NCBI GenBank assembly: GCA_020722165.1
Contig: DYLI01000024.1
Coordinates: forward strand, 1,156 to 17,076
DNA: 15,921 nucleotides
Origin: Halothiobacillus neapolitanus
GTDB taxonomy: Bacteria > Pseudomonadota > Gammaproteobacteria > Halothiobacillales > Halothiobacillaceae
Reading direction: 5' to 3'
Shown piece by piece: positions 1 to 7,872 of this stretch. A model generated the notes under the pieces. That model saw only the letters and a list, made by a program, of their open reading frames with translations, was not told the DNA's origin and made no database searches. The position numbers and the translations under genes are program-made. How positions within the stretch are numbered: position 1 is the first letter of the stretch; each line of letters opens with the position of its first letter.

Positions 1-189
1 TGCGGTAAGAGCGCACCGCGAACGCTGGTAACAGCGTCGGCAGGGAAAACCCCGACCGGAGCAAGACCAAATAGGGGGGCGTTGATGTGGCCCGCAGAGT
101 CCCCGGGTAGGTTGCTTCAGCTATGCGGTGACGTATGGCGCAGATGAATGATGGTTCTCGACAGAACCCGGCTTATCGGCTGGCTCAAT
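1..189 (+). ncRNA. rnpB: RNase P RNA, 3' part (class A)
   Basis: This is the catalytic RNA of ribonuclease P, which removes 5' leaders from pre-tRNAs. The 5' part lies before the window. The sequence follows the 3' part of E. coli rnpB block by block: GGTAAGAGCGCACCGCG at 4-20, a GGTAACAG loop (P12) near 27-34, GGAGCAAGACCAAATAGG near 58-75, the CCCGGGTAGG segment of the P15 region at 102-111 (its GGT at 106-108 is the element that pairs with tRNA CCA), AGATGAATGATGG near 142-154, and the universal ACAGAACCCGGCTTATCGG at 161-179 that contains the 3' strand of P4. The last bases (about 178-188) would form the 3' strand of P1, whose partner is outside the window. The exact 3' end is estimated. 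A strong terminator follows at once. Confidence 0.97.
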
Positions 190-197
190 ATTTTTTT

Positions 198-230
198 AAC
201 GCCCTCCCATCGTGGAGGGCGTTTTCTTTT
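198..230 (+). terminator. Rho-independent terminator of rnpB
   Basis: A perfect 10-base-pair stem, AACGCCCTCC (198-207) with GGAGGGCGTT (214-223), closes a six-base loop and is followed by TTCTTTT (224-230). It sits about ten bases after the end of RNase P RNA and should separate that transcript from the dcw operon. A run of seven T (191-197) just before the stem is a further A/T-rich feature but is not needed for the call. Confidence 0.93.
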
Positions 231-340
231 AAACCATTGCCTGAAATGGGTTTTGTAACTTGCTGAATTTATTGGGTTGTGAGCCGGGGGTTTTGGGTTG
301 ACAAGGCTTTATAAGTCATTGTGAATAAAGCATTTTTTGT

Positions 341-380
341 AAAAAACGGGCTTGCGCGTGGCAAATGAGGTGGCTATAGT
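341..380 (+). promoter_or_regulatory. Probable main promoter of the dcw cluster (Pmra-like)
   Basis: The -35 box TTGCGC (352-357) and the -10 box TATAGT (375-380) are separated by exactly 17 bases, the optimal sigma70 spacing, which puts the transcription start near 387. An A tract (341-346), preceded by a T tract (333-338), falls about 41-46 bases before that start, where the proximal UP subsite for the RNA polymerase alpha subunit lies. The start site falls inside the array of MraZ-type boxes, so repression by MraZ is easy to picture. Box matches and spacing are seen directly; promoter activity is inferred. Confidence 0.75.
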
Positions 381-414
381 GGGCTTATGTGGAAATAAGT
401 GGGAAGAAGTGGGT
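380..414 (+). promoter_or_regulatory. MraZ operator: four TGGRN boxes at 10-base steps
   Basis: The boxes are TGGGC (380-384), TGGAA (390-394), TGGGA (400-404) and TGGGT (410-414), each five bases long with five-base spacers. MraZ is known to bind TGGGN direct repeats with five-base spacers upstream of its own gene, so this fits autoregulation. The second box is degenerate (TGGA). The array starts on the last base of the -10 box, covers the predicted transcription start, and runs to nine bases before the mraZ start codon. Bound MraZ could therefore block polymerase, and the mraZ ribosome binding region overlaps the last boxes. Confidence 0.85.
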
Positions 415-422
415 AATTTTGC

Positions 423-872
423 ATGTTTCGTGGAATCAGTAACCTCAGTCTGGATGCCAAAGGACGGTTCGCGGTGCCAACGCGCTACCGCGAGCCTTTA
501 GCTGTGCAGTGTGCGGGGGAATTGATTGTTACGGTGAGTGCCGATGCGCCTTGTCTTGCCATTTATCCCTTGCCGGTGTGGTTGGAGATTGAACGTCAAC
601 TGGATGCTTTGCCTGGCACCAATCGCAAGGCCATTCGCATCAAGCGCCAGTTGATTGGTCATGCCACCGAGGTGACGCTGGATGCCAGTGGGCGTTTGCT
701 GGTGCCGCCGGAGCTGCGCGACTTTGCCAGCCTGGATAAGGGCGCGGTGTTGGTGGGGCAGGGTAAAAAATTCGAGCTGTGGGACGAGGCGGCATGGCGT
801 GAAGCGATGTATGGCACGGATGACGAGGACGAAGGTGAAAGTCCTGAAGCTTTGGAGTTGATTGCACTATGA
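423..872 (+). CDS. mraZ: Transcriptional regulator MraZ
   Basis: MraZ is the DNA-binding regulator at the head of the dcw cluster; in E. coli it represses its own operon. The 149-residue protein has the typical length and the usual MFRG start. It carries the two SpoVT/AbrB-like half-domains with their signature loops, DAKGRFAVP at 11-19 and DASGRLLVP at 87-95. The C-terminal 17 residues (about 132-146) are strongly acidic (TDDEDEGE), a tail outside the fold. The ATG lies nine bases after the last TGGG box of the operator, and no strong Shine-Dalgarno sequence is present apart from the purine-rich operator itself, so translation may be modest. Its stop overlaps the rsmH start as ATGA. Other start codons are unlikely because the MFRG start is conserved in the family. 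Confidence 0.97.
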   Translation: MFRGISNLSLDAKGRFAVPTRYREPLAVQCAGELIVTVSADAPCLAIYPLPVWLEIERQLDALPGTNRKAIRIKRQLIGHATEVTLDASGRLLVPPELRDFASLDKGAVLVGQGKKFELWDEAAWREAMYGTDDEDEGESPEALELIAL

Positions 873-1816
873 CCGCCGCCATAAACGCGCCGCAAGCCCT
901 GCATTTGCCCGTCATGCTGGATGAGGTTTTGACGGCGTTGAATGTTCAGTCGGGTGGAATATATGTCGATGGCACGTTTGGGCGTGGTGGGCATAGTGCG
1001 GCGATTCTGGCGCGTTTAGGCACTGAAGGTCGTTTGATTGCGCTTGATCGTGATCCATCGGCAGTTGCCGAGGCGCGTTGTCGCTTTGCGCATGATGCGC
1101 GTTTCACGATGGTTCACTCTGCATTTTCCGCATTGCGTGCCGCGTTGGAGCCGCTGGGAGTGTGGGGCAAGGTCAATGGCCTGCTGCTGGATTTAGGGGT
1201 GTCGTCGCCGCAGCTTGATGAGGCTGAGCGTGGGTTTAGCTTTATGCGCGATGGGCCGTTGGACATGCGCATGGATCCGTCGTGTGGCGAAAGTGCAGCC
1301 GAGGTGTTGGCGCATATCGATGAGGCTCAGTTGGCCGATATTCTTTGGCGTTTGGGCGAAGAGCGCTTTTCGCGCCAGATTGCCCGCGCTGTGGTGGCCG
1401 CGCGTAGCGAAACTCCAATCACACGCACGGGGCAGTTGGCCGAACTGATTTCCAAGGTGGTTTTCAAGCGCGAGCCGGGCAAGCATCCGGCCACGCGCAG
1501 TTTTCAGGCATTGCGTCTGTGGGTGAATCAGGAGTTGGCAGAGTTGGAAGCCGTGCTGCCGCAGGCGCATGAGGCGTTGGCGATCGGCGGGCGACTGGCG
1601 GTGATTAGCTTTCACTCACTGGAAGATCGCATCGTGAAGCAGTTCTTGCGCGGCGAGCAGGCACCTGAGTTGCCGCCGGAAATTCCCATGATGGTTGAAC
1701 AACCGCCTGCCCAATGGCGAACGCTGGGGCGCGCCGGTAAAGCATCGGCCACGGAAGTCAGTCAAAACCCGCGCTCGCGTAGCGCGGTTTTGCGTGTGGC
1801 GGAGAGGCTTTTATGA
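869..1816 (+). CDS. rsmH: 16S rRNA (cytosine(1402)-N(4))-methyltransferase RsmH
   Basis: RsmH (formerly MraW) uses S-adenosylmethionine to methylate N4 of C1402 in the 16S rRNA decoding centre. The protein has 315 residues, the family length. The SAM-binding glycine motif VDGTFGRGGHS is at 33-43, the acidic end of strand two at ALDRDPSA (58-65), the LLLDLGVSSPQLD motif at 105-117, RGFSFMRDGPLDMRM at 121-135, and the C-terminal catalytic-domain signature ISFHSLEDR at 246-254. It overlaps mraZ by four bases (ATGA) and ftsL by four bases. A weak TTGGAG (853-858) lies upstream, so coupling to mraZ translation probably matters. Its link to cell wall synthesis is positional; the enzyme acts on the ribosome. 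Confidence 0.98.
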   Translation: MTAAINAPQALHLPVMLDEVLTALNVQSGGIYVDGTFGRGGHSAAILARLGTEGRLIALDRDPSAVAEARCRFAHDARFTMVHSAFSALRAALEPLGVWGKVNGLLLDLGVSSPQLDEAERGFSFMRDGPLDMRMDPSCGESAAEVLAHIDEAQLADILWRLGEERFSRQIARAVVAARSETPITRTGQLAELISKVVFKREPGKHPATRSFQALRLWVNQELAELEAVLPQAHEALAIGGRLAVISFHSLEDRIVKQFLRGEQAPELPPEIPMMVEQPPAQWRTLGRAGKASATEVSQNPRSRSAVLRVAERLL

Positions 1817-2088
1817 AGCCATTGCTTGTGTTTGTCGCGCTGTTTTTGTGGCTGGGCGTTTTGGCTTCGGCGGTGGGCGTGGTGTACGCCGAACATCTGG
1901 AGCGCAAGTACGTTTTTGCGGCGGAAAAAGCCCAGCAGCATCACGATGAGCTGGAAATTGAGCGCGAGCGCTTGCAGCTTGAAGAAGCAGCGCTTGCTTC
2001 GCATGGTCGCGTCGATGGTATGGCGCGTAGCCGTTTGCAGATGGTTGCGCCGAATGCCGGTAGCGTGACCTTGGTGACCCTGCCATGA
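1813..2088 (+). CDS. ftsL: Cell division protein FtsL
   Basis: FtsL is a small bitopic protein that pairs with FtsB and FtsQ and helps activate the FtsW-FtsI synthase. The 91-residue product has one membrane segment at about 4-26 and then a periplasmic part. Residues 27-65 are rich in E, K, Q, L and H (HLERKYVFAAEKAQQHHDEL and on) and fit the family's coiled coil. The tail has the SRLQMVAP segment at about 72-79, typical of FtsL C termini. Only three residues (MKP) precede the membrane segment, so there is almost no cytoplasmic tail, unlike E. coli FtsL. GGAGAGG (1801-1807) is a good ribosome binding site for this start. The assignment rests on position and topology, since FtsL sequences diverge strongly. 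Confidence 0.93.
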   Translation: MKPLLVFVALFLWLGVLASAVGVVYAEHLERKYVFAAEKAQQHHDELEIERERLQLEEAALASHGRVDGMARSRLQMVAPNAGSVTLVTLP

Positions 2089-3884
2089 ATGCGTTATTGG
2101 GCTTGCGAGCGAAACTGCCAGCAAAGTTTACCGATTGGCGCTTTTGGCTGGTGATAGGTTTGTTCTTTATCCTCGCAAACACCATGCTGTGGCGGGCGAT
2201 GTACCTGAAAATTTCCCAGCGTGAGTTTCTCGAAAAACAGGGTGAAATGCGTTACGAGCGCGTACAGGAAATTGCCGCGCATCGTGGGCGTATTCTGGAT
2301 CGTCATGGCGAGCCACTTGCGGTAAGTACGCCGATGGAGTCGGTGTGGGTGAACCCAGTTGATTTGGGTGCGTCGGTTAATCGCTTACCGGAATTGGCGC
2401 AAGTGTTGGGCGTGGATTTGGGTAAGCTCACAACCCAAGTGTTGCGCCACGCGGACAAGCGCTTTATGTATGTCAAACGCCAAGTTACACCGGAAGTCGG
2501 TGCGGCAGTGCGCGCCTTGCGTATAAGCGGTGTGAATACCCAGCGCGAATATCGCCGTTTTTACCCAACAGGTGAGGCGACGGTGCATGTGCTGGGCTTT
2601 ACCAATATGGATGACGAGGCGCTGGAGGGCATTGAGCGCACCTATGATGACTGGCTGCGTGGTGAGCCGGGGGCGCGGCGCATTATCAAGGACTTGCACG
2701 GCAAGGTGATTGAAACCGGCGAGTTGATTCAAGAGGCACGACCGGGGAATGATTTAACGCTGTCGATTGATCGGCGTTTGCAGTACCTCGCGTACCGTGA
2801 ATTGAAAGCCGCTGTGCAGGAAAACAAGGCCAAAGCGGGTTCGGCAGTGTTGCTGGATGTGCGCACCGGCGAGATTCTGGCCATGGTCAGTCAGCCGTCG
2901 TTTAACCCGAATGATCGCGGTAGCCTGCGCCCGAATCTGGCACGTAATCGCGCCATGATTGATAACTTCGAGCCCGGCTCGACCATGAAGCCATTTGCGG
3001 TGGCGGCGGCGATGCAGACTGGCAAATTTAAGTCTACTACGCCGATTGATACCAATCCGGGATATTTGAAGGTCGATCGCTTCACGATTCGTGACCACAA
3101 TAATTATGGCCTGCTGGATGTTACCGGGGTGATTCGCAAGTCCAGCAACGTTGGCGTGACCAAAATGGCGATGGCGATTGGTCCGGGAAAACTCTGGACG
3201 TTGTATGACCATTTGGGTCTCGGCAAAGCACCGGGTACGGGCTTTCCGGGTGAGTCCAGCGGGCGCATGTTGCATTACCGCGACTGGAGTGGTTCCGATA
3301 TAGCAACACATGCTTATGGCTATGGCATGAGTGTGAACACCTTACAGTTGGCTCGTGCGTACTCGGTGATTGCGCATGATGGCGTGATGATGCCGGTGTC
3401 CTTTTTGCGCCTTGAGCAGCCTCCCGCAGGAGAAAACGTGCTCAACCCCGCAGTGGCGCGCTCGGTGCGTACCATGATGGAGGAGGTGGTCAAGCGTGGC
3501 GGGACGGGCACCAAGGCGCAGGTCATGGGCTACCGTGTGGCGGGTAAAACCGGGACGGCGCACAAATCGCAAGGTGGCGGTTACGCCGAGGATAAATATG
3601 TGGCGGTGTTCGCGGGCATGGCACCAGCCAGTAATCCACGCCTCGCCTTGGTCGTGATGATTGACGAACCCACGGGTGGCTCATATTACGGTGGTCAGGT
3701 GGCAGGGCCGGTGTTTGCGGCGATTATGGATGAGGCGCTGCGCACCATGAATGTGCCGCCGGATGCCTTGCCCGAGCCAGAGGTCGCGCCGGGTGTGATG
3801 TCGGTGACTGCGCCCAAGGCAGGGGACAAGATCACAACCAAGCCTGCCGCTGTGGTTGCGGTCACGCAAGGAGGGCTGCACTGA
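2085..3884 (+). CDS. ftsI: Septal peptidoglycan transpeptidase FtsI (PBP3)
   Basis: FtsI is the class B penicillin-binding protein that crosslinks septal peptidoglycan in the periplasm together with FtsW. The 599 residues comprise a short cytoplasmic tail, one membrane anchor (about 20-38), and the pedestal domain starting with the HRGRILDRHG signature (66-75). The transpeptidase domain follows with all three active-site motifs: STMK at 299-302 (nucleophile Ser299), SSN at 353-355 and KTGT at 488-491. From about 557 on there is a Pro/Ala/Val-rich tail without motifs; E. coli PBP3 is processed near its C terminus, so the tail may be trimmed. It overlaps ftsL by four bases (ATGA), with a GGTGA (2073-2077) seven bases before the start, and overlaps murE by one base. 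Confidence 0.98.
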   Translation: MNALLGLRAKLPAKFTDWRFWLVIGLFFILANTMLWRAMYLKISQREFLEKQGEMRYERVQEIAAHRGRILDRHGEPLAVSTPMESVWVNPVDLGASVNRLPELAQVLGVDLGKLTTQVLRHADKRFMYVKRQVTPEVGAAVRALRISGVNTQREYRRFYPTGEATVHVLGFTNMDDEALEGIERTYDDWLRGEPGARRIIKDLHGKVIETGELIQEARPGNDLTLSIDRRLQYLAYRELKAAVQENKAKAGSAVLLDVRTGEILAMVSQPSFNPNDRGSLRPNLARNRAMIDNFEPGSTMKPFAVAAAMQTGKFKSTTPIDTNPGYLKVDRFTIRDHNNYGLLDVTGVIRKSSNVGVTKMAMAIGPGKLWTLYDHLGLGKAPGTGFPGESSGRMLHYRDWSGSDIATHAYGYGMSVNTLQLARAYSVIAHDGVMMPVSFLRLEQPPAGENVLNPAVARSVRTMMEEVVKRGGTGTKAQVMGYRVAGKTGTAHKSQGGGYAEDKYVAVFAGMAPASNPRLALVVMIDEPTGGSYYGGQVAGPVFAAIMDEALRTMNVPPDALPEPEVAPGVMSVTAPKAGDKITTKPAAVVAVTQGGLH

Positions 3885-5407
3885 TGTCGCTACATTTATC
3901 GGCCTTGTTCAAGGATTTATTCAGCGTATCCGCGCAGGATGATGTGCTGGTACATGCCTTGAGTGCCGATAGTCGCAGCATTCAGGCGGGCGCGTTATTC
4001 GTGGCGCGTCAGGGTGCGCGTGTGGATGGATTGACGCTTGCTCCTGCTGCGGTGGCGAGTGGTGCCGTGGCGGTACTTGCTGGACATGGTGATGCACTGG
4101 CCTTGCGGGCAGCACTGGGTGTGCCGGTAATTGTACTCAGCGACTTGGCGCACGCCTTGGGTGTGCTGGCCGATCGCTTTTATGGCGAGCCATCCAAGAC
4201 GCTGCGTGTCATCGGCGTGACCGGGACGAATGGCAAAACCTCCATCAGTCATTTCATTGCCCAGGCATTAAGTTTCGCGGGTAAACGGGCGGGTTTGATT
4301 GGCACGTTGGGGATGGGGTTGTGGGGTGATTTGCAAGCCGCCACGCACACCACGCCGGATGTGTTGAGCGTTCACGCCGAGTTGGCGCGTCAGCGTGATC
4401 TTGGCGCGGAATATGTGGTGATGGAGGTGTCGTCCCACGCACTCGATCAAGGTCGCGTGGCGGTCGTGCGCTTCCGCGCGGCGGTGTTCAGCAATTTGAC
4501 CCAGGATCATCTGGATTACCACGCCGATATGCTGCATTACGCGCAGGCCAAGCGCCGCCTGTTTGTGGAGTTAATGCCTAGGGCGGCGATTATCAATATG
4601 GATGATGCCTTTGGGCGCGAGTTGTTGGAGGCATTGCAGTACCGCACGGCGATGTGGGCGTATGGTTTTGGCGAAACCCCTTGGGCAGCACAAGAAGCTT
4701 CCTTATTGGAGGTGCGCAGCCTTCACATGGATGCGCACGGCTTGGAGCTCGCGTTGAATACCCCGCAAGGCGAGGCGAGACTCAAGAGTCCGTTGTTGGG
4801 GCGGTTTAATGCCAGCAATCTTTTGGCGGCGCTAGCGACTTTGTTGGAGCTAGGTATGCCGCTGCAGGCGGCGATTGAAGCGCTGCAACAGGTGCAGGCT
4901 CCAGCAGGGCGTATGGAACGCTTTTGTGCGAGCAACAAGCCGCTGTGTGTGGTGGATTATGCCCACACGCCCGATGCCTTGGCGCAAGCGTTAAGTACGT
5001 TGCGCGGACACCTCAAGCCCAAGTCGGAGGCGAAGTTGTGGGTGGTGTTTGGCTGTGGTGGTAATCGTGATGCCAGCAAGCGCCCGCGCATGGGGCTGGT
5101 CGCCGCCGAGCTTGCCGACCGGATAGTTGTGACCGATGACAATCCGCGCGATGAGGATGGCGAAACCATAGTGCAGGGCATTCTTGCCGGCATGGCACAG
5201 CAGGATCATGCCGAAAAAGACAAGGTCGTCATTGAACGCGACCGCCGCCGTGCGATTGCTTTTGCGCTGACTGAAGCTGCGCCGGATGACATTGTTCTTA
5301 TCGCAGGCAAGGGTCATGAGGATTATCAGGAGATTGGCGGCGTGCGCCACGCCTACAGCGACCGTGACACGGTGCGCGAACTTTTGCGGGAGGTGAGCGC
5401 ATGTTGA
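3884..5407 (+). CDS. murE: UDP-MurNAc-L-Ala-D-Glu:meso-diaminopimelate ligase MurE
   Basis: MurE adds meso-diaminopimelate to UDP-MurNAc-L-Ala-D-Glu in the cytoplasm, using ATP. The 507 residues show the three Mur-ligase domains. The N-terminal part holds ALSADSR (25-31), which binds the UDP part. The ATPase domain has the P-loop GTNGKTS (114-120), VMEVSSHALDQGR (179-191), DHLDYH (208-213) and the lysine that is carbamylated in the family (K223 in YAQAKRRLF). The C-terminal domain has DYAHTPDAL (358-366), GCGGNRD (390-396) and DNPR (419-422). DNPR is the diagnostic motif for diaminopimelate rather than lysine, so the wall is of the meso-DAP type. A very strong AAGGAGGG (3868-3875) lies eight bases before the ATG, inside the end of ftsI; start and ftsI stop share one base (TGATG). 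Confidence 0.98.
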   Translation: MSLHLSALFKDLFSVSAQDDVLVHALSADSRSIQAGALFVARQGARVDGLTLAPAAVASGAVAVLAGHGDALALRAALGVPVIVLSDLAHALGVLADRFYGEPSKTLRVIGVTGTNGKTSISHFIAQALSFAGKRAGLIGTLGMGLWGDLQAATHTTPDVLSVHAELARQRDLGAEYVVMEVSSHALDQGRVAVVRFRAAVFSNLTQDHLDYHADMLHYAQAKRRLFVELMPRAAIINMDDAFGRELLEALQYRTAMWAYGFGETPWAAQEASLLEVRSLHMDAHGLELALNTPQGEARLKSPLLGRFNASNLLAALATLLELGMPLQAAIEALQQVQAPAGRMERFCASNKPLCVVDYAHTPDALAQALSTLRGHLKPKSEAKLWVVFGCGGNRDASKRPRMGLVAAELADRIVVTDDNPRDEDGETIVQGILAGMAQQDHAEKDKVVIERDRRRAIAFALTEAAPDDIVLIAGKGHEDYQEIGGVRHAYSDRDTVRELLREVSAC

Positions 5408-6795
5408 ATATGACGCTTGCGCAGATTTTGCACGCGGTCGAAGGGCGTTTGAGTCACGCGGCCTCGTTGTCGACGGACACACAAATTCATGGCCTGTTTA
5501 CCGATACCCGCAAGCCGATGCACGGCGGCGTGTTTGTGGCGTTGCGCGGCGCACGTTTTGATGCGCATGATTTTCTGGCCGCCGCGCGTGAAAACGGCGC
5601 ACGCCTGTTGATCGTTGAGCAGCCGCAAGCAGAGCTTGATGTCGCGCAGATTGTGGTGACGGATACGCGCATGGCGTTGGGCAAACTGGCGGCGGCATGG
5701 TGTGAAATCTGGCACGCACAAGGCGGCAAGCTGGTGGCCTTGACTGGCTCCAATGGCAAAACCACGACCAAGGAAATGCTGGCCAGCATCCTGCGCCAGG
5801 TCGGCTCCACACTGGCCACGCGCGGCAATCTAAACAATGACATTGGCGTGCCCTTGATGCTGGCCGAGCTAGATGAAAGCCATGATTTTGCCGTGATCGA
5901 AATGGGCGCGAATCATGCGGGCGAAATTGCTTATTTGACCGCGATGGCACGCCCCGATGTGGCCTTGATTACCAACACCGGACGCGCACACCTTGAAGGC
6001 TTTGGTGGCAAGCAGGGTGTGATTAGTGCCAAGGGTGAGATTTTTGGTGGGCTGCGTGAGCATGGCGTGGCGGTCATCAATCTGGATGATGAAGGGGCTG
6101 CAACTTGGATGCAGACACTAAATACGCAGCGTTTAAGTTTTTCCATGAATCCTGCCACGCAGGCCGATGTACGCGGACAGTGGTCGGCGCAGACTGGTGT
6201 ATTGCAAGTTACGCGGGCAGACATTCAGCTTGATGCGCCTCTTGATGTGCGCTTACAAGTTGTCGGTGCACACAATGCGCATAACGCGCTGGCGGCGGCT
6301 TCTGCGGCCTGGGCGTTGAGCATCGAGCCCACTGCGATTAAGGCTGGACTGGAGACTTTTAGCGGTGTCGCCGGTCGTTTGCAGCGCAAGGCTGGACATG
6401 CAGGCTGTGTGCTTTGGGACGATACCTACAATGCCAACCCCGATTCCTTGCAGGCGGGCATTCGCGCCGTCACTGCGCAGGGCGGGGAGTGTTGGTTGAT
6501 TTTGGGCGACATGGGCGAGCTGGGTGAGGACGCAGCCACGTTGCACGTTGAAGCGGGCGCACAGGCGCGAGCTTTGGGCGTGACGCGCCTGTGGACGGTC
6601 GGAGCCTTGGCGCAAAAGTCGTCTGAGAGCTTCGGTGAAAACGCGCAGGCCTTTGCAACGCAGCGGGCATTGTTGGAAGCCGTCCTGCCCGCCCTGTGTG
6701 CGGATATGCAAATTTTAATCAAAGGCTCACGTTCCTCGCGCATGGAGAATGTGGTGCAGGCACTCTCGACATCTACGGAGGATGCCCCATGCTAA
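5401..6795 (+). CDS. murF: UDP-MurNAc-tripeptide:D-Ala-D-Ala ligase MurF
   Basis: MurF adds the D-Ala-D-Ala dipeptide made by Ddl to UDP-MurNAc-tripeptide, finishing the cytoplasmic pentapeptide precursor. The 464 residues carry FTDTR (33-37) in the UDP-binding N-terminal domain, the ATP-binding loop GSNGKTTTK (116-124), RGNLNNDIGVP (141-151), the MGANHAGEI motif (168-176), TNTGRAHLEGF (191-201) and, in the C-terminal domain, DDTYNANPDS (340-349). The start at 5401 is preferred over the in-frame ATG at 5410 because GGAGGT (5389-5394) is six bases before the former and 15 before the latter. It overlaps murE by seven bases and mraY by seven bases (ATGCTAA). Confidence 0.98.
   Translation: MLNMTLAQILHAVEGRLSHAASLSTDTQIHGLFTDTRKPMHGGVFVALRGARFDAHDFLAAARENGARLLIVEQPQAELDVAQIVVTDTRMALGKLAAAWCEIWHAQGGKLVALTGSNGKTTTKEMLASILRQVGSTLATRGNLNNDIGVPLMLAELDESHDFAVIEMGANHAGEIAYLTAMARPDVALITNTGRAHLEGFGGKQGVISAKGEIFGGLREHGVAVINLDDEGAATWMQTLNTQRLSFSMNPATQADVRGQWSAQTGVLQVTRADIQLDAPLDVRLQVVGAHNAHNALAAASAAWALSIEPTAIKAGLETFSGVAGRLQRKAGHAGCVLWDDTYNANPDSLQAGIRAVTAQGGECWLILGDMGELGEDAATLHVEAGAQARALGVTRLWTVGALAQKSSESFGENAQAFATQRALLEAVLPALCADMQILIKGSRSSRMENVVQALSTSTEDAPC
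6777..6781 (+). promoter_or_regulatory. Ribosome binding site that sets the mraY start
   Basis: GGAGG lies seven bases before the ATG at 6789. An in-frame GTG at 6696 would add 31 polar residues inside the murF end, with no match to the MraY family, so the ATG is the start. Confidence 0.85.
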
Positions 6796-7871
6796 CGGCG
6801 CTTTTTCATGCCCTGAGTGCGCAATTCAGCGCGCTCAATGTGTTCCAGTACATCACGCTGCGCGCCATTCTTGGCGTGATTACGGCTTTGGGGTTGGCCT
6901 TGCTGATCGGGCCGTGGATGATTCGCAAGCTGGCGGCAATGAAGTTTGGTCAGCAGGTGCGCACCGATGGGCCGCAAAGCCATTTGTCCAAATCCGGCAC
7001 GCCGACCATGGGCGGGGCGCTGATTCTGGTTTCGATTGCCATTGCCACCCTGTTGTGGGCGGACTTAAGCAATAAGTATGTCTGGATTGTGTTGCTGGTG
7101 ACGCTGGGCTTTGGCGTGGTCGGCTGGATGGATGACTGGCTGAAAATCAGCAAGAAAAATACCGCCGGTCTGCCCGCGCGCTGGAAATATTTCTGGCAAT
7201 CGGTGATTGGTCTGACGGCAGCGGTGTTGCTTTACAGCATCGCCAACACCCCCGCCGAAACTGCCTTGCTGATTCCGATGCTCAAAGACGTGGCGATTCA
7301 GTTGGGGCTGGGCTACGTCGTGCTGACTTATTTTGTCATCGTCGGCACCAGCAATGCGGTGAATTTGACCGATGGGCTGGATGGTCTGGCGATTCTGCCC
7401 ACGGTGATGGTGGCGGGGGCGCTGGCGGTATTTGCTTATGTGACCGGGCACGCTGAGTTTGCCAAATATCTGGCGATTCCCTATGTGCCAGGTGTGGGTG
7501 AGTTGGCGATTTTTTGTGCGGCGATTGCAGGCGCTGGCTTGGGTTTTTTGTGGTTCAACACTTACCCGGCACAGGTGTTTATGGGCGATGTCGGTGCGCT
7601 GGCGCTCGGCGCGGCGCTCGGTACGGTCGCGGTGATGGTGCGGCAGGAAATCGTGCTGTTCATCATGGGCGGCATTTTTGTGATTGAAACGTTGTCGGTG
7701 GTGATTCAGGTGGCCTCGTTCAAGCTTACCGGCAAGCGCGTATTCCGCATGGCGCCGATTCATCATCACTTTGAACTCAAGGGCTGGCCGGAGCCGAAAG
7801 TGATTGTGCGATTTTGGATCATTACCGTGATTTTGGTGTTGATTGGTCTTGCGACCTTGAAGGTGCGTTGA
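6789..7871 (+). CDS. mraY: Phospho-MurNAc-pentapeptide translocase MraY
   Basis: MraY is the polytopic membrane enzyme that moves phospho-MurNAc-pentapeptide from UDP to undecaprenyl phosphate, giving lipid I. From the ATG at 6789 it has 360 residues, the same length as the E. coli enzyme. Conserved parts are FGQQVRTDGPQSHLSKSGTP (53-72), the catalytic aspartate pair D115-D116 in GWMDDWLK, NLTDGLDGLA (192-201), the FMGDVGALALG loop with D267, and the histidine-rich cytoplasmic loop APIHHHFELKGWPE (322-335). Hydrophobic stretches fit the family's ten membrane helices. It starts inside the murF stop and leaves a one-base gap before murD. Confidence 0.98.
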   Translation: MLTALFHALSAQFSALNVFQYITLRAILGVITALGLALLIGPWMIRKLAAMKFGQQVRTDGPQSHLSKSGTPTMGGALILVSIAIATLLWADLSNKYVWIVLLVTLGFGVVGWMDDWLKISKKNTAGLPARWKYFWQSVIGLTAAVLLYSIANTPAETALLIPMLKDVAIQLGLGYVVLTYFVIVGTSNAVNLTDGLDGLAILPTVMVAGALAVFAYVTGHAEFAKYLAIPYVPGVGELAIFCAAIAGAGLGFLWFNTYPAQVFMGDVGALALGAALGTVAVMVRQEIVLFIMGGIFVIETLSVVIQVASFKLTGKRVFRMAPIHHHFELKGWPEPKVIVRFWIITVILVLIGLATLKVR

Positions 7872-7872
7872 G

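Noticed and set aside
298..326. A perfect -35-like TTGACA at 298-303 as the mraZ promoter
   Set aside because: At 17 bases spacing the -10 position reads GTGAAT, and nearby spacings are no better; TATAAG at 310 is too close. The TTGCGC/TATAGT pair further down fits much better and coincides with the MraZ boxes. A weak second promoter is not excluded.
640..994. Open frames on the - strand across mraZ and rsmH
   Set aside because: They lie opposite well-supported genes, have no recognisable protein family or ribosome binding site, and follow from the base composition of the + strand genes. The same holds for the other - strand frames throughout the window.
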